A stretch of 53,537 bases of DNA from a bacterium (GTDB taxonomy: Bacteria; Vulcanimicrobiota; Xenobia; Xenobiales; JADMJV01), in contig JADMJV010000174.1 in the NCBI GenBank assembly GCA_018780265.1, positions 1 to 53,537 on the forward strand. Direction: 5' to 3'. The position numbers were made by a program, and so were the translations under genes. Of this stretch, positions 25,464 to 33,913 are shown piece after piece; position 1 is the stretch's first letter, and each line of letters opens with the position of its first letter. Below the pieces are notes generated by a model. The model did not search any database. It saw only the letters and a list, made by a program, of their open reading frames with translations, and had not been told where the DNA came from.

Positions 25464-27390
25464 GAAAGAGCCGTTTCCACTCCAGCACGCTCAGCACTCG
25501 AAACAACTCCCAACTGTGATCCTGGCCCTCTTGGTGCTCACGAAATAGCCGATCCAGTCGATCTTGGGCAAACCAGTCGCCGGCCGCCCGACTGTGGAGC
25601 AGATCGGCCACCCACTCTTTGAGCGGCCCCCGATACCAGCCTGCAGCCGGGGTAGGATAGCCTTTCTTGTCACGCCTCAGCACAATCTGAGGCGGAGCCA
25701 GGCCGGCCACGGCGCTGCGCAGCACCCGCTTGGTCCAGCCCTGATGAATCTTGAATCGATTGGGCAGGGCGAAAGCGAACTCTACCAGGCGATAGTCCAG
25801 AAACGGCGTGCGCGCCTCGATGGAAAAGGCCATACTGTTGCGATCTTCGTAGCGCAAAAGCTGAGGAATGGAAAGATGGGTCACATCGTGAGCCAACCGC
25901 CGCGACAGGCGGTCGGGCCAACCGGCCTGGCGCGCATCCCGGCTGCGGTCCACGCTTTGGAGGGCCGTTCTCATCTCCTCGTTCAAAGTTACCGGCGGCG
26001 TGTAGGGGTCCGGGCGCAACTTCTCGCGCTTGCGTAAGAAAGCCGGCAGACGGGCCTGCCAGCGCGCCTTCTTGACCACCTGAGCAAAGCTGCGTCCGGC
26101 CAACTGCTCGCTGGTCGTCAGTTCGGCCTGTTCCTGACCGGCAAAGGCAAGATCCCAGATGAAGTCTTCCAGGTAGGGCAGATAGCCGGCAAAAAGTTCA
26201 TCGCCGCCCTGCCCATCCAGCAGCACCGTCACCTGACCGTGGGCCGCCTGCATCACTTTCCATTGCGTAAACAAGGTGGCGCTGCCGGTGGGTTCGTCCT
26301 GAGCCCAGCAGATCTTGGCCATGGCCGAGATCAGTTCTTGAGGCTGGGGAACAATGCGGATGGCCTGGGTTTTACAGCCATCGATCACGGCCTGAATATA
26401 CTCCGACTCGCTGCAGTCGCTTTCGGCATATTCGCTGGAAAAGGTGCGGATAGGGTTAGAATTGAGGGCAGAGGCGATGGACACAATGGAACTGCTGTCC
26501 ATCCCCCCAGACAGGCAGGTGCCCACCGGCACGTCGGAGCGCAGACGCAGGCGTACCGAGTCTTGCAGCAGGGCGCGCAAGGCCTCTACGGCTGTATAAA
26601 AGCGAGGGTCGGGATGAGGGGGCAGGCTGGCCTCTTCAAATTTCAGGCTGGGCACGGCAGGCGTGTTGTGCAGTCGCACCGAGGCCAGTTCCAGACCGGC
26701 CTCCAGGCTGAGACTGGGGACCAGTTGCCAGTAACGTTGAACGAGCAGACCGCTGTGGCGCGACACCCACAGGTGGTGGGCGGCCTGCAGAGGTTTCATA
26801 GGCCCGAAGAAAGTCTCGTTTTCGTCATCGCAGATCCCCTCCACCAAAAAACGCCCCAGCGCCCGAGGATTCACCTGTCGCAAAGCGGCGTCGTCGCCCA
26901 ACAGGGCCTTGGGTTCGGAAGCAAAGCGAAACTCGCCGTCTTTCTCCACGTAGTAGAAGGGCTTGACCCCAAAGCGGTCGCGGGCGCACCACAGCCCCTG
27001 CTTGTGCTCGTCCCACAGGGCAAAAGCCCACATTCCATTAAAATGCCGCAAACAGTCGCGACCCCATTGCAGATACGCCCGAATCAGCACCTCGCTGTCG
27101 CTTTCGGTGCGGAAGCTGTGCCCCAGCGTTTCCAGGTGAGCGCGCAGTTCCAGATAGTTGTAAATCTCGCCGTTGTAAATCAGCAGGCAGTGTTCCACGC
27201 GCATAGGCTGTTCGGAGCGGGGGTCCAGGTCGATGATGGAGAGGCGTCGATGAACCAGTCCCAGCCCCCCCTCACAATAGACGCCCTGAGCATCGGGACC
27301 TCGATGGGCCAGCAACTGTCCCATCTGGTGCAACCGCTCTATCTCGACAGCCTGCCCCTGAGGGTGAAAGACCCCGGCAATACCACACAT
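25366..27390 (-). CDS. Asparagine synthase-type amidotransferase (copy 1)
   Basis: The 674-residue enzyme has an N-terminal glutaminase whose nucleophile is Cys2 (MCGIAGVF), with AHRGPDAQG and YNGEIYNY. The ATP-pyrophosphatase domain has SGGMDSS at 294-300, and LLDGQGGDELFAGY is the conserved synthetase block. The start at 27390 is fixed by the need for Cys2. It is longer than AsnB (about 554-620); about 30 residues past the normal end (after LEWKRLFL) come from reading into the convergent glycosyltransferase gene. Enzymes of this type also sit in exopolysaccharide, lasso-peptide and aminosugar clusters. With a glycosyltransferase and an oxygenase beside it, a modifying role is as likely as plain asparagine synthesis. 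Confidence 0.9.
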   Translation of the reverse strand: MCGIAGVFHPQGQAVEIERLHQMGQLLAHRGPDAQGVYCEGGLGLVHRRLSIIDLDPRSEQPMRVEHCLLIYNGEIYNYLELRAHLETLGHSFRTESDSEVLIRAYLQWGRDCLRHFNGMWAFALWDEHKQGLWCARDRFGVKPFYYVEKDGEFRFASEPKALLGDDAALRQVNPRALGRFLVEGICDDENETFFGPMKPLQAAHHLWVSRHSGLLVQRYWQLVPSLSLEAGLELASVRLHNTPAVPSLKFEEASLPPHPDPRFYTAVEALRALLQDSVRLRLRSDVPVGTCLSGGMDSSSIVSIASALNSNPIRTFSSEYAESDCSESEYIQAVIDGCKTQAIRIVPQPQELISAMAKICWAQDEPTGSATLFTQWKVMQAAHGQVTVLLDGQGGDELFAGYLPYLEDFIWDLAFAGQEQAELTTSEQLAGRSFAQVVKKARWQARLPAFLRKREKLRPDPYTPPVTLNEEMRTALQSVDRSRDARQAGWPDRLSRRLAHDVTHLSIPQLLRYEDRNSMAFSIEARTPFLDYRLVEFAFALPNRFKIHQGWTKRVLRSAVAGLAPPQIVLRRDKKGYPTPAAGWYRGPLKEWVADLLHSRAAGDWFAQDRLDRLFREHQEGQDHSWELFRVLSVLEWKRLFLSGEGFAAPPSSLPLAGRADAVPAVEHTDPAA

Positions 27391-27463
27391 CCCACTATCT
27401 GCTTGCCCGGGCATCAATCCCCTGCATGTTTATCTTGCCGGCGGAAATGGAAAGCCATCGTCA

Positions 27464-28219
27464 GTGTTAGATCCAAACGAGCGAGAACAGCTATATCAGG
27501 GTGCCTTGCTGAAGAAGAGCGGGGGCCTGGAGTTTGGCGAGCAACTCTGGCAGGCCATTCGGGCCGAACTGGGAGAGCAGCCTCGCCAACCGCCCGAGGG
27601 CGACTTTTTGGAGCCGTTGACCCGTCTGCGCCAGAGATTGAGCCAACCTCACTGGCGGCCACTCAGTCGTCAGTTTCTAAGCGGTCTGGGCCTACCCGTG
27701 GAAGAGTTTTTCATCGACCGCTTTCGCCTGCGCGGCGTGGCTCCCGGCAGCCATCAGATCGCCGCCGCCGCCGCCGCCTTTTATGCCCACCGCGACACAT
27801 GGTTTGCCAATCCGCAGGCCCAGATCAATCTGTGGATGCCGCTTCACGACGTCAGTCAACTCGACAGCTTTGGGTTTTACCCCCAATACTTTGCCCAGGC
27901 CGTGGCCAACGACTCAGACCGGTTTGACTATGAGCAGTTTGTGAGCCAGGGGGGCTTTCAAAACCCCAACAGTCGCCTCTGCCAACCGCACTGGTTGGAG
28001 CCCAGCCGCCCGGCCGCTCAGCCCGTGCACCTGAAATTCGGCCAACTGCTGCTTTTTTCGGCCGCTCATCTGCACGCCACCTTGCCCAATGTGAGCCCGC
28101 ACATCCGCTTTAGCATCGATGTGCGCCTGGTTCATCGGCGCGACCATGATCAGGGCCTGGGCGCCCCGAATCTGGACAATCACAGCCGGGGCTGCGTCCT
28201 GGCCGACTATACCTGGTGA
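27464..28219 (+). CDS. Phytanoyl-CoA dioxygenase-like 2OG oxygenase
   Basis: The 251-residue protein carries the facial triad of a 2OG-Fe(II) enzyme: His109-x-Asp111 (FYAHRDTWFAN), a distal His204 (AHLHATLPN) and Arg215 (HIRFSIDVRLV) for 2-oxoglutarate. NLWMPLHDV is typical of the phytanoyl/ectoine-hydroxylase-like group. Residues about 1-80 are helical and unassigned. It starts with GTG at 27464, divergent from amidotransferase copy 1, and its last 13 bases overlap copy 2 tail to tail. The substrate is unknown; small-molecule or sugar hydroxylation would fit the neighbours. Confidence 0.75.
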   Translation: MLDPNEREQLYQGALLKKSGGLEFGEQLWQAIRAELGEQPRQPPEGDFLEPLTRLRQRLSQPHWRPLSRQFLSGLGLPVEEFFIDRFRLRGVAPGSHQIAAAAAAFYAHRDTWFANPQAQINLWMPLHDVSQLDSFGFYPQYFAQAVANDSDRFDYEQFVSQGGFQNPNSRLCQPHWLEPSRPAAQPVHLKFGQLLLFSAAHLHATLPNVSPHIRFSIDVRLVHRRDHDQGLGAPNLDNHSRGCVLADYTW

Positions 28220-30078
28220 TGCTGCAGGCCCACTCCAAGCGGCAAAGCCACCGGGTGGGTGAAATACATATCAAACCAGAGTTGGAAGCAGAGCAACGAG
28301 AGCACCTTGTTGGCCAGCGCCGAATTTCCAGCCGCGAAGTCGGCCAGGATGCGACCCACTTCCTGAGGGCGAAACAGTCCGTGTTGGGCCAAGGCACTGG
28401 GCGCCAGCGTCTGGCGAGCATAGTCGAGCAACCACCCGGCCAGCCACTGGTTGACGGGCATCACAAAGCCTTCTTTGGGTCGATCGATAGCCTCGCCAGG
28501 CAGATAGCGACGAGCGGCCGTCTTGAGCACGCTTTTGATCTCCTGGCCGTGAATTTTGAAACGTCCCGGGATGCGGGCCGCAAACTCCATCACTTCGGTA
28601 TCTAAGAAGCCGGTGCGTATCTCCAAACTGTGAGCCATGGACAGGCGATCGGCAAAGGCCAACACCTGATCGGGCAGTTGGGTCAAAAACTCCGCTTCCA
28701 AAATCCGATTGAGAGGATCCTGAGCGGTCAGGCCGGCAAAAATCCCTCGCATCCAATCGCGGCTGGAGTAGGGTCCCAGCGCTTCGGGCTGATAGAGGGC
28801 CTGCTTGTCCTCCTCGGTAAAAACGAAGAGCTTACTGCGCCATTCCCAATCGTGAGGGGAGGCCAACCGCGCCAAGAATTCCGGCTGATCTTGAAAATGC
28901 CCCAGATCGTCGGTCTTGCCGCGCGCAAATTCATAGAGAGGGCGAGCCAGGCGGTGGCTGAGGTAGGAACCGAACAGTTCGTCGGCGCCATCCCCGGAAA
29001 TGGCCACTTTAAGGTGCTTGACGATCAGGCGGGAGAGAAAGTAGGTCGACATCACTCCGCTGAAAGGCTCATCAAAGTGAGTCAGGATGGCCGGTAGCTC
29101 ATCCTGAAAACGGGAAAAGTCCAGCTCTTCTTCGTAGTGCTCGGTATCGTATTGCCTGGCGATCTGGCGGGCACAGGCCAGATCCAACTCCTTGCCGGGC
29201 GTGCTGGAATCGGCTCGGTAGCGCAGCGTGAAAGTCTTAACCTTAGTGTTGCTGGAAGTGGCCGCCAGGGCCGTGGCCAGACTGGAGTCCAACCCTCCCG
29301 ACAGGAAAAAGCCCACCGGCACGTCGGCCAGCAAACGCCGTTGCACGCCCCGCTGCAGTCGTTGCAGCAACTCGTCGGCCAGGTCCTGTTCGTGCAGTTC
29401 ACCCTCCAGGGGGGTCCAGTCCAATTTCCAGTAAGGCCGAATTTGCCGGATCTGGCCGTCCTCCCAGAGCAACTGATGAGCCGGTGCCAACTGGTGAATC
29501 CCCTCAAAGGCCGAAAGGGGTGAGGGCACATTCTTGAGAGACAGGAAATGATGAACGGCCTCACCGTTGAGGCGTCGCTGAAAACCGGGAATCTGCAGCA
29601 AGGCCTTGATCTCCGAGGCAAACCAGAGGGCGCCCTCGTGGATGGTGTAATAGAGGGGCTTCTTGCCACACCGATCGCGCACCAGCAATCCCCGATTGCG
29701 CCGCGCGTCCCAGATGGCCACGGCAAACATCCCGTGAATGTGCTCTGCAAAGCCGTCTCCATAGGCCTGGTATAGGTGAGGCAATACTTCGGTGTCACCG
29801 CGGGTGGAAAAACGATGACCCTGCTCCAACAGGGTCTGGCGCAACTCGGGAAAGTTGTAGATTTCGCCATTCTGACAGGCCCACACGGCCGGATCCGGGG
29901 TGGCCAAAGGCTGGCGCCCGCCTTCTAAGTCGATGATGGAGAGGCGACGTGCCCCCAGCGTAAATCCCGCCCCGGCCACACAGTGTTGATCGTCGGGCCC
30001 GCGATGGGCCAACACCCGCAACATCTTGTCCACCACCTCGGCAGCCCGAGCCCCAAAAACACCGGCAATTCCACACAT
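28207..30078 (-). CDS. Asparagine synthase-type amidotransferase (copy 2)
   Basis: The 623-residue enzyme is complete. It has Cys2 (MCGIAGVFGA), LAHRGPDDQH, CQNGEIYNFPELR, SGGLDSS at 260-266 and KVAISGDGADELFGSYL. It differs strongly from copy 1 in the linker and C-terminal half, so the pair is not a recent duplication and the two may act on different acceptors. Copy 2 looks closer to the exosortase/exopolysaccharide-type amidotransferases (inference from general layout only). It is divergent from the beta-helix gene across a 104-bp gap. Confidence 0.92.
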   Translation of the reverse strand: MCGIAGVFGARAAEVVDKMLRVLAHRGPDDQHCVAGAGFTLGARRLSIIDLEGGRQPLATPDPAVWACQNGEIYNFPELRQTLLEQGHRFSTRGDTEVLPHLYQAYGDGFAEHIHGMFAVAIWDARRNRGLLVRDRCGKKPLYYTIHEGALWFASEIKALLQIPGFQRRLNGEAVHHFLSLKNVPSPLSAFEGIHQLAPAHQLLWEDGQIRQIRPYWKLDWTPLEGELHEQDLADELLQRLQRGVQRRLLADVPVGFFLSGGLDSSLATALAATSSNTKVKTFTLRYRADSSTPGKELDLACARQIARQYDTEHYEEELDFSRFQDELPAILTHFDEPFSGVMSTYFLSRLIVKHLKVAISGDGADELFGSYLSHRLARPLYEFARGKTDDLGHFQDQPEFLARLASPHDWEWRSKLFVFTEEDKQALYQPEALGPYSSRDWMRGIFAGLTAQDPLNRILEAEFLTQLPDQVLAFADRLSMAHSLEIRTGFLDTEVMEFAARIPGRFKIHGQEIKSVLKTAARRYLPGEAIDRPKEGFVMPVNQWLAGWLLDYARQTLAPSALAQHGLFRPQEVGRILADFAAGNSALANKVLSLLCFQLWFDMYFTHPVALPLGVGLQHHQV

Positions 30079-30082
30079 AGTC

Positions 30083-30106
30083 TGGCCACTATCACGCGCC
30101 CGGCCA
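30083..30106. promoter_or_regulatory. Inverted repeat between divergent genes
   Basis: tctggcc and ggccaga are perfect seven-base arms around about 13 bases, just outside the start codon of the minus-strand amidotransferase and upstream of the plus-strand beta-helix gene. The site could be an operator for one or both. No clear -35/-10 pair was found. Confidence 0.3.
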
Positions 30107-30182
30107 GAACCCTCTTAAAGGGGTAGCCGATGGAGTGCGCAAACAGGCCCCCCTATGCTATCAGCTCTCGGTTTGGCCACCT

Positions 30183-31958
30183 ATGCTTGACCTGCAGGCC
30201 GAGATCGACGCCTTGCCCGAGGGGCACACCTTAGACCTGGCAGCCGGCACCTACGAACTTTCGGCGCCCTTGGTCCTGCGTCGCAGTGTGCATTTGCGCG
30301 GGCAGTCCAGCACTCTCAGATTAAGCCAGGGGCGTGAAGCGGTGGTGCGGGCTCAGGGGGCGGGCCCATTTCACCTGAGCAAGCTGCATCTGGTCTATGC
30401 CGGGGAGGGTCCCGCCCGGGGAGTCTGGGTGGAATCCGGAGAAATGTGCCTGGAAGAGTGCCATATCAGTGGAGCCCGCTGGGTGGACGACCGTGGTTTG
30501 GGCTGCGGCGTTCATTTTAGCCACGAGGCCCGCGGCAGTGTGCTCTTTTGCGAACTGTTCAACAACGACGTGGGCCTGCTGGTCGACCATCAAAGCCAGG
30601 TAAGGCTTGAGTCCAACCGCTGTTACGACAATCGCCTTCAAGGAGTGCGTTTGCAAGGCTACAGCCGCAGCCGGGCCAGTCAAAACGAATGCCGTGGCAA
30701 TGGAGAAGCGGGTATCCTGGTGCTGGGCAACGCCTGGGCCGAGTTGGAGGGAAACCGCTGCCACAACAACGCCACCCATGGCATCTTGCTTTCGGGCCAA
30801 AGCCAGAGCCGGGCTGTGGGCAACGAAGTGAGTCAAAATCAGCATCATGGGCTGAGCGTGGAAGAACACGCCTGGGCCAGCCTGGAACAACAAGTGTGCG
30901 AAGACAACGGGCTGTGTGGCCTGGATCTGGGGGGCGACAGCAAGGTTTTGGCCTCCTCCAACTACTGCACGCAAAACGCCTGGCACGGCATTCAGGTGCG
31001 CGATCAGGCCTGGCCCCTGCTCTCGCAAAACCGCTGTCGCCACAATCAGCACTCGGGACTGGCTTACTACGGGAGCTCGGGGGGCAGCGCCCGGGAACAC
31101 TGGCTGGAAGAGAATGAGCAATATGCCGTGCAGGTTTCCGACCAGGCGCTCCCGGTATTGTGGGCCAATCGCTGTACCCGCAATGGATTGTCGGGCCTGG
31201 CCTACTTTGGTCAGGCCAGCGGCACGGCCCAAAAAAACCAATGCGCCCACAACCCCTACCACGGCATCCAGGTGAGCGACCAGGCCCAACCGGTGCTGGA
31301 GCAAAACAGCTGTCAGCACAACCAGCTTTTTGGCCTGGCTTGTTTTGGGAACTCCAAGGCCCTGGTTCGCCAGAATCAATGCCAGCACAACGCTCAGGGC
31401 GGCTTTTACGTAGGCGATCAGGCCGAGCCCCAGTTGTGGGAAAACCAGGCCGGCGACAATGGCAACTGTGGACTGCAGGCGGTGGGTCGCAGCGGCGGTA
31501 TGTTTGTGGAAAATCACCTGGTCAACAACGGCGCCTACGGCCTCCAGATCGGTCCCGAGGCCGCCCCCTGGCTGTCGGCCAATTCGGTCCAGGGGCACAG
31601 CCTGAGCGACCTGTCCTGCCTCAGCTCCGAAGTGGTGATGCTGGAAAAGGCTCGCGAACAGGGCAAGCGGCTGACCCAGGGTCACCACCTGCAGTTGCAG
31701 GATGGCGAGGGCAAGTCTTTCGCGCTGGTCTTACCCTTTGAGCCCAAGCCGGCCGAACGATTGGTGCTGGAAGCGCTGGCCAAACACGGCAAACTGAGCG
31801 AGGGTGAGTTGAGCAAGGTGGCCAGCACTCGTCGCATCGCCGGACTGCTGGAGTCCCTGCAGCAAAAGCTCACTCGGGCCGGTCTGGCCGTTTTGGAAAA
31901 TCAAGGCCAGGGCAGCGAGGGCGCTATCTACGCCTTTATCAAAGCCCCAATAAAGTAG
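30183..31958 (+). CDS. Right-handed parallel beta-helix repeat protein
   Basis: The 591-residue protein starts LDLQAEIDALPEGHTLDLAAG, the usual N-cap of pectate-lyase-type helices. From about 90 to 480 it repeats a roughly 23-residue rung, for example NRCHNNATHGILLSGQSQS and NQCQHNAQGGFYVGDQA, about 14 rungs with stacked Asn and Cys positions. No signal peptide is visible. The last about 80 residues (ERLVLEALAKHGKLSEGELS, RIAGLLESLQQKLTRAGLAV) look like a small winged-helix domain, an unusual end for this fold. That pairing suggests an intracellular scaffold or sensor, not a secreted lyase. The start at 30183 is preferred; an upstream in-frame start at 30135 adds no recognisable sequence. It overlaps the convergent Uma2 gene by 20 bases. 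Confidence 0.8.
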   Translation: MLDLQAEIDALPEGHTLDLAAGTYELSAPLVLRRSVHLRGQSSTLRLSQGREAVVRAQGAGPFHLSKLHLVYAGEGPARGVWVESGEMCLEECHISGARWVDDRGLGCGVHFSHEARGSVLFCELFNNDVGLLVDHQSQVRLESNRCYDNRLQGVRLQGYSRSRASQNECRGNGEAGILVLGNAWAELEGNRCHNNATHGILLSGQSQSRAVGNEVSQNQHHGLSVEEHAWASLEQQVCEDNGLCGLDLGGDSKVLASSNYCTQNAWHGIQVRDQAWPLLSQNRCRHNQHSGLAYYGSSGGSAREHWLEENEQYAVQVSDQALPVLWANRCTRNGLSGLAYFGQASGTAQKNQCAHNPYHGIQVSDQAQPVLEQNSCQHNQLFGLACFGNSKALVRQNQCQHNAQGGFYVGDQAEPQLWENQAGDNGNCGLQAVGRSGGMFVENHLVNNGAYGLQIGPEAAPWLSANSVQGHSLSDLSCLSSEVVMLEKAREQGKRLTQGHHLQLQDGEGKSFALVLPFEPKPAERLVLEALAKHGKLSEGELSKVASTRRIAGLLESLQQKLTRAGLAVLENQGQGSEGAIYAFIKAPIK

Positions 31959-32517
31959 ACACCGCAAACTCCACCCCGGGGGCAAACAAGGGAGCCACGC
32001 TCTGTCCGGGAGCAACCACGGTCAGCCGGCTGTAGTCAAAGCCATAGGCTGCTTCGGGGTTTGGGGCCGGAGCCTGGCGCACTTCCAGGCGTTCATGGCG
32101 CAGATTGAGGACCCAGTATTCGCCGATTCCGGCCTTGGCGTAGAGGCTGGCTTTCTGGTTTCGATCAAAACTCAAAGAGGAATCCGACAACTCCAGCACC
32201 AGATCGGCAAATCCGGGGTGGCGTGGAGCCTGATCTGCCAGGTCCAGGCGCACCAAGGCGAAGTCAGGCTCGGGCTCGCTAGTCTCCCCCAGAGTCAGTG
32301 GCAACTGCACGCGCACTTCGTGGGTCTCGCCAAATTTTTGAACCAGCATCGTGGTGAGGCGGGCAATGCGAGAGGCGTGTCGCCGATTCTGTGGACTCAC
32401 TGGAATAATCTCACCTTCGATCAACTCCACCCGCTCGTCGGGCGCAAAGACCCCGGCTTCCCCCATTTTGGCGTATTCTTCCACCGTAAATCTGCGAGGC
32501 CGAACATCGATAGACAT
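31939..32517 (-). CDS. Uma2-family PD-(D/E)XK endonuclease-like protein
   Basis: The 192-residue protein fits Uma2 (formerly DUF820). It begins RRFTVEEYAKMGEAGVF, followed by RVELIEGEIIPVSP. The nuclease core has PEPDFALVRLD, VLELSDSSLSFDRNQKASLYA and IGEYWVLNL, placing Asp, Glu and Lys as in PD-(D/E)XK enzymes. Uma2 genes are very abundant in cyanobacteria and some other phyla and travel with mobile DNA; their biological role is unsettled. The start at 32517 is the first Met before the conserved RPRRFTVEEY. Confidence 0.9.
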   Translation of the reverse strand: MSIDVRPRRFTVEEYAKMGEAGVFAPDERVELIEGEIIPVSPQNRRHASRIARLTTMLVQKFGETHEVRVQLPLTLGETSEPEPDFALVRLDLADQAPRHPGFADLVLELSDSSLSFDRNQKASLYAKAGIGEYWVLNLRHERLEVRQAPAPNPEAAYGFDYSRLTVVAPGQSVAPLFAPGVEFAVSTLLGL

Positions 32518-32593
32518 AGATTCCAACTTCGACACAAAGGGTTGCTGAGCCTCTGAAAAGGATCTCGCTCCCGCCTTGAAGAATTCTCAAGCC

Positions 32594-33913
32594 ATGACCA
32601 CTTCCACTCTCTCTCGCGAACAAGCCCTGACCATTATCAACGCGCTGCGCAGCGGCACCGTGCCTCCCGACGGACTGGAACACTACGCAGTGGGCATGGA
32701 GGCGCAGATGAAGATTGTGCGCGACCAACGCGCCTATGTGGCCCAAGGGCGGGGCGCTTACAAATTTCTGCGCGGGGCTTACGGCTCGGGCAAAACATTC
32801 TTGACCAGCCTGGCTTCGGCCGAGGCCCTGGCCGACAATTTCCTGGTCAGCAAGGTGGTCATTTCGGTGGCCGACACGCCCCTGTACAAGCTGAGCGAAG
32901 TCTACAAGCGGCTCTGCCAAAACATGTCCCTGCCCGGCCGCCGGGGTGGAGCTCTGCAAAGCCTGGTAGACCGCTGGCTCTACCGGCTCGAGGATCAGGT
33001 GGTCGAGGTCGACGGGGTAGATGAAGATTCCCCTCAATTCGCGGCCGCTGTGTCCCACAAAGTGGAACAACACCTGGTCGGCGTGGGACAGCAGGCCGGG
33101 CGCCTGGCTGCCTGCCTGAAAGCCTATCATTGTGCCAAGTTTCAGCAGCGCTACGATGATGCTCGCGGCATTCTGGATTGGATGCAGGGCGAAGCCAAGG
33201 TCAGCGCCGACATCAAACGACTGGCCGGCGTCACGGGCCAACTCGAAAACAGCGATGCCCTGATCTTTTTGCGCGGCTGGCTGGAACTGGCCAAATCGGC
33301 CGGCCACAGCGGGCTGCTGCTGATCGTGGACGAAGTGGAAACGGTGCTGCGCCTGCGTCGCCCGGAACGCTTGAAGAGCCTGGAAGTGCTGCGCCAGTTG
33401 GTGGATGCCGTCGATCAGCAAGAGTTCAGCGGCCTGCATCTGGTGTTCACGGGCACGCCCGACTTTTTTGACAGCCCGGGCGGCGTGCCGCTGCTGCAGC
33501 CACTGCACGAGCGCATCTCGGTGCAATTTAGGGACGACGAGCCCGACAATCTGCGTCAGGCCCAGGTGCGTCTCAAGCCCTTCAATGCCGAACGCCTGCT
33601 CCAGGTGGCCGAGCGCATTGTAGAACTCTACCCGGCCGACCATCCCGACCGGGTCCGCCAAAAACTCTCTCCCCAACTGCTGCAGGCCTTTGTGGACCGG
33701 GTCACGGTGGGCTTTGGCGGGCGTATCGAGGTGGCCCCGCGTATCTTCCTGCGCGAACTCGTTCATGCTATGGACCTGGTCGATCAACACCCTGGCTACG
33801 AGCCGGGCCGCGACTACCGCTTCGAGGCCAAACAACTGCAAGAACTGCAACTCCATCCCGAAGAAGAGCGCGCCCTGGGCCAGAGCCAGGCGGCCTTTGA
33901 AGTGGAGCTTTGA
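32594..33913 (+). CDS. BREX-type BrxD-like ATP-binding protein (DUF2791)
   Basis: The 439-residue P-loop ATPase has YAVGMEAQ and FLRGAYGSGKTFL (Walker A 61-68), LLIVDEVETVLRLRR (Walker B Asp246-Glu247), FTGTPDFFDS and APRIFLRELVHAMD near the end. These match the DUF2791/BrxD ATPase of type 2 and related BREX/Pgl systems. Its stop overlaps the start of the next gene (TTGA, 33910-33913), an Lhr-like helicase; brxD-brxHI pairs have the same arrangement. No methylase (PglX), PglZ phosphatase or PglW/Y gene is in the window. The pair therefore acts alone, is a remnant, or serves another process. The ATG at 32594 is preferred over a TTG at 32576. Confidence 0.75.
   Translation: MTTSTLSREQALTIINALRSGTVPPDGLEHYAVGMEAQMKIVRDQRAYVAQGRGAYKFLRGAYGSGKTFLTSLASAEALADNFLVSKVVISVADTPLYKLSEVYKRLCQNMSLPGRRGGALQSLVDRWLYRLEDQVVEVDGVDEDSPQFAAAVSHKVEQHLVGVGQQAGRLAACLKAYHCAKFQQRYDDARGILDWMQGEAKVSADIKRLAGVTGQLENSDALIFLRGWLELAKSAGHSGLLLIVDEVETVLRLRRPERLKSLEVLRQLVDAVDQQEFSGLHLVFTGTPDFFDSPGGVPLLQPLHERISVQFRDDEPDNLRQAQVRLKPFNAERLLQVAERIVELYPADHPDRVRQKLSPQLLQAFVDRVTVGFGGRIEVAPRIFLRELVHAMDLVDQHPGYEPGRDYRFEAKQLQELQLHPEEERALGQSQAAFEVEL

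Noticed and set aside
26239..27927. Plus-strand frame of 562 codons
   Set aside because: Runs antisense to the amidotransferase and in the wrong frame through the oxygenase; no domain seen.
30321..31688. Minus-strand frame of 455 codons
   Set aside because: Mirror of the beta-helix repeats; the apparent regularity is inherited from the real gene.
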